NCBI GenBank assembly: GCA_964429075.1 | Contig: CAYSBA010000053.1 | Location: 1 to 7,439, forward strand | Direction of reading: 5' to 3' | Length of the DNA stretch: 7,439 nucleotides | Origin: CAYSBA01 sp964429075 [NCBI: uncultured bacterium] | Lineage (GTDB): Bacteria; CAYSBA01 | Part shown: piece by piece, positions 6,552-7,439 of the stretch | Layout of the letters: each line of letters begins with the position of its first letter | Numbering within the stretch: position 1 is the first letter of the stretch | Notes under the pieces: model-generated | What the model saw: only the letters and a program-made list of their open reading frames with translations | Told to the model about the DNA's origin: nothing | Database searches by the model: none | Position numbers and translations under genes: made by a program

Positions 6552-6567
6552 GTGGCCAATCCCTGAA

Positions 6568-7439
6568 CTATGGAATAAATCCCATACCTAGACTTATTCT
6601 AAATAAGAATATGAAATTGTTAGCCAATGAACCATTATCAAGTGTAAAAGCGCCATTCATCTCTGCAGAGATATTGTAAAAAAAATGGTTATTCTCAAAA
6701 AGATTACCAGTTCTGAATGAGGCACTCAGCATAGTTATGGTTAGCCATCTTTTGTTGTCGCTACTCCACAGGGAAACACCCAGCCTGTCAAAGATTCCCA
6801 ATTCATAACCTCTATCCAGAAAGACCTCTGTAAAAGGAAAAGATGCACCTGCAAACAATATAGAACGGTTATGGTTCATAAATATATACTGATAACCTAA
6901 AAAGGCCTCAACTGGTAGATAGCAGATTGAATCGCTCATCTTATAGCAGTAAAACAGCGTCCGAATATTTGAGCCGATTACTGTTGAGAGAAAATCACCA
7001 GAATCAACTGAAACCAGTGCACCACCAAGGTCTGGCTCAAGATAAAAGATAGGATATTTTGTCATTTTGAGATAGTAAGGCAATATATTCTTTGATTTTT
7101 CAGCATATGCAATATCTTTTTTTTCTTTTAGGGAGATTATCGCATCAAACACATCAACAGATGCATCTATTATCTGAGTAAGAATCATCCTGTTGACTTC
7201 AGTCATATTTTTTGTATACCATCTGCCTTCTGGTGCTGTTAAAAAATCCCTCAACAGTTCAAAGAGTCCAGCAGGATCATCTTCAAGATAGTATAGATAT
7301 TGAACAATAGAATTTGCAATAAGTTGATCCTGTAGAGACTTCTGTATGTTGTCAGGTAACGTATCTTTAATCTCTTTTTCATTTAAGCCGTTTTTTTTTA
7401 GTATCATCTTAATTCCATTTACCAGCCTGTTAGCAATCA
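6568..7439 (-). CDS. Unrecognised protein with beta-barrel-like C-terminus, probably 5'-truncated by the window edge
   Basis: I do not recognise this family. From the ATG at 7407 it gives 279 residues, but the frame stays open for another 10 codons to the window edge with no start codon among them and no convincing Shine-Dalgarno before 7407. The true start is therefore probably outside. Residues about 1-115 (from that ATG) look helical and acidic to amphipathic. From about 117 on, short segments alternate aromatic or hydrophobic with polar residues: YPIFYLEPDLGGALVSV, VEAFLGYQYIFM, SILFAGASFPF, RLGVSLWSS, RWLTITMLSASF, FFYNISAEMNG. The end, FIFLFRISLGMGFIP, resembles the last strand of an outer-membrane barrel. 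A surface role is an inference; no signal peptide can be seen because the N-terminus is missing. The next gene downstream is tRNA-Thr, with its own promoter in between. Confidence 0.65.
   Translation of the reverse strand, partial: IANRLVNGIKMILKKNGLNEKEIKDTLPDNIQKSLQDQLIANSIVQYLYYLEDDPAGLFELLRDFLTAPEGRWYTKNMTEVNRMILTQIIDASVDVFDAIISLKEKKDIAYAEKSKNILPYYLKMTKYPIFYLEPDLGGALVSVDSGDFLSTVIGSNIRTLFYCYKMSDSICYLPVEAFLGYQYIFMNHNRSILFAGASFPFTEVFLDRGYELGIFDRLGVSLWSSDNKRWLTITMLSASFRTGNLFENNHFFYNISAEMNGAFTLDNGSLANNFIFLFRISLGMGFIP

Noticed and set aside
6509-6567. A rho-independent terminator after the unassigned gene
   Set aside because: Short GGGAT/ATCCC matches occur near the stop, but no stable GC-rich stem followed by a T-run could be built.

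Overview
The window looks like a chromosomal housekeeping segment from an AT-rich bacterium, not an accessory or mobile region. Codon use leans strongly to AGA/AGG for arginine and ATA for isoleucine, a pattern common in thermophiles. With the gene set, this suggests a Nitrospirota-like or deltaproteobacterial-type genome, but that placement is a weak inference; no single gene fixes the taxon.

Left half, minus strand: a tightly coupled operon reads xerC (2654 to 1773), hslV (1776 to 1231), hslU (1234 to beyond position 1). Each junction is a 4-base ATGA overlap. XerC is the chromosome-dimer-resolving tyrosine recombinase. HslV and HslU form the two-part ATP-dependent protease (peptidase plus AAA+ unfoldase). 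HslU is cut by the window edge after about 411 residues.

Centre to right, plus strand: a two-gene operon encodes MrfA (YprA-type DEAH helicase with a C-terminal four-cysteine zinc motif) and MrfB (YprB-type DEDD exonuclease with a TPR-like tail). In Bacillus subtilis this pair repairs mitomycin C damage. The genes overlap by 8 bases, and both proteins keep the expected catalytic residues.

The two operons diverge from a 103-base intergenic region (2655-2757). It holds two near-consensus sigma-70 promoters, one per strand, each with a 17-base spacer. Each is so close to its start codon that the predicted mRNA has essentially no 5' leader, and neither start has a Shine-Dalgarno sequence. This predicted pair of back-to-back leaderless promoters is the most interesting signal in the window. 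Two perfect palindromes lie inside the mrfA promoter.

Right end, minus strand: a tRNA-Thr(CGT) gene converges on mrfB with only 3 bases between them. Beyond it is the 3' part of an unrecognised gene whose C-terminus resembles the end of an outer-membrane beta-barrel. Its reading frame is still open at the window edge. No stretch longer than about 105 bases lacks a gene, and no insertion sequence, CRISPR array or prophage gene is visible.
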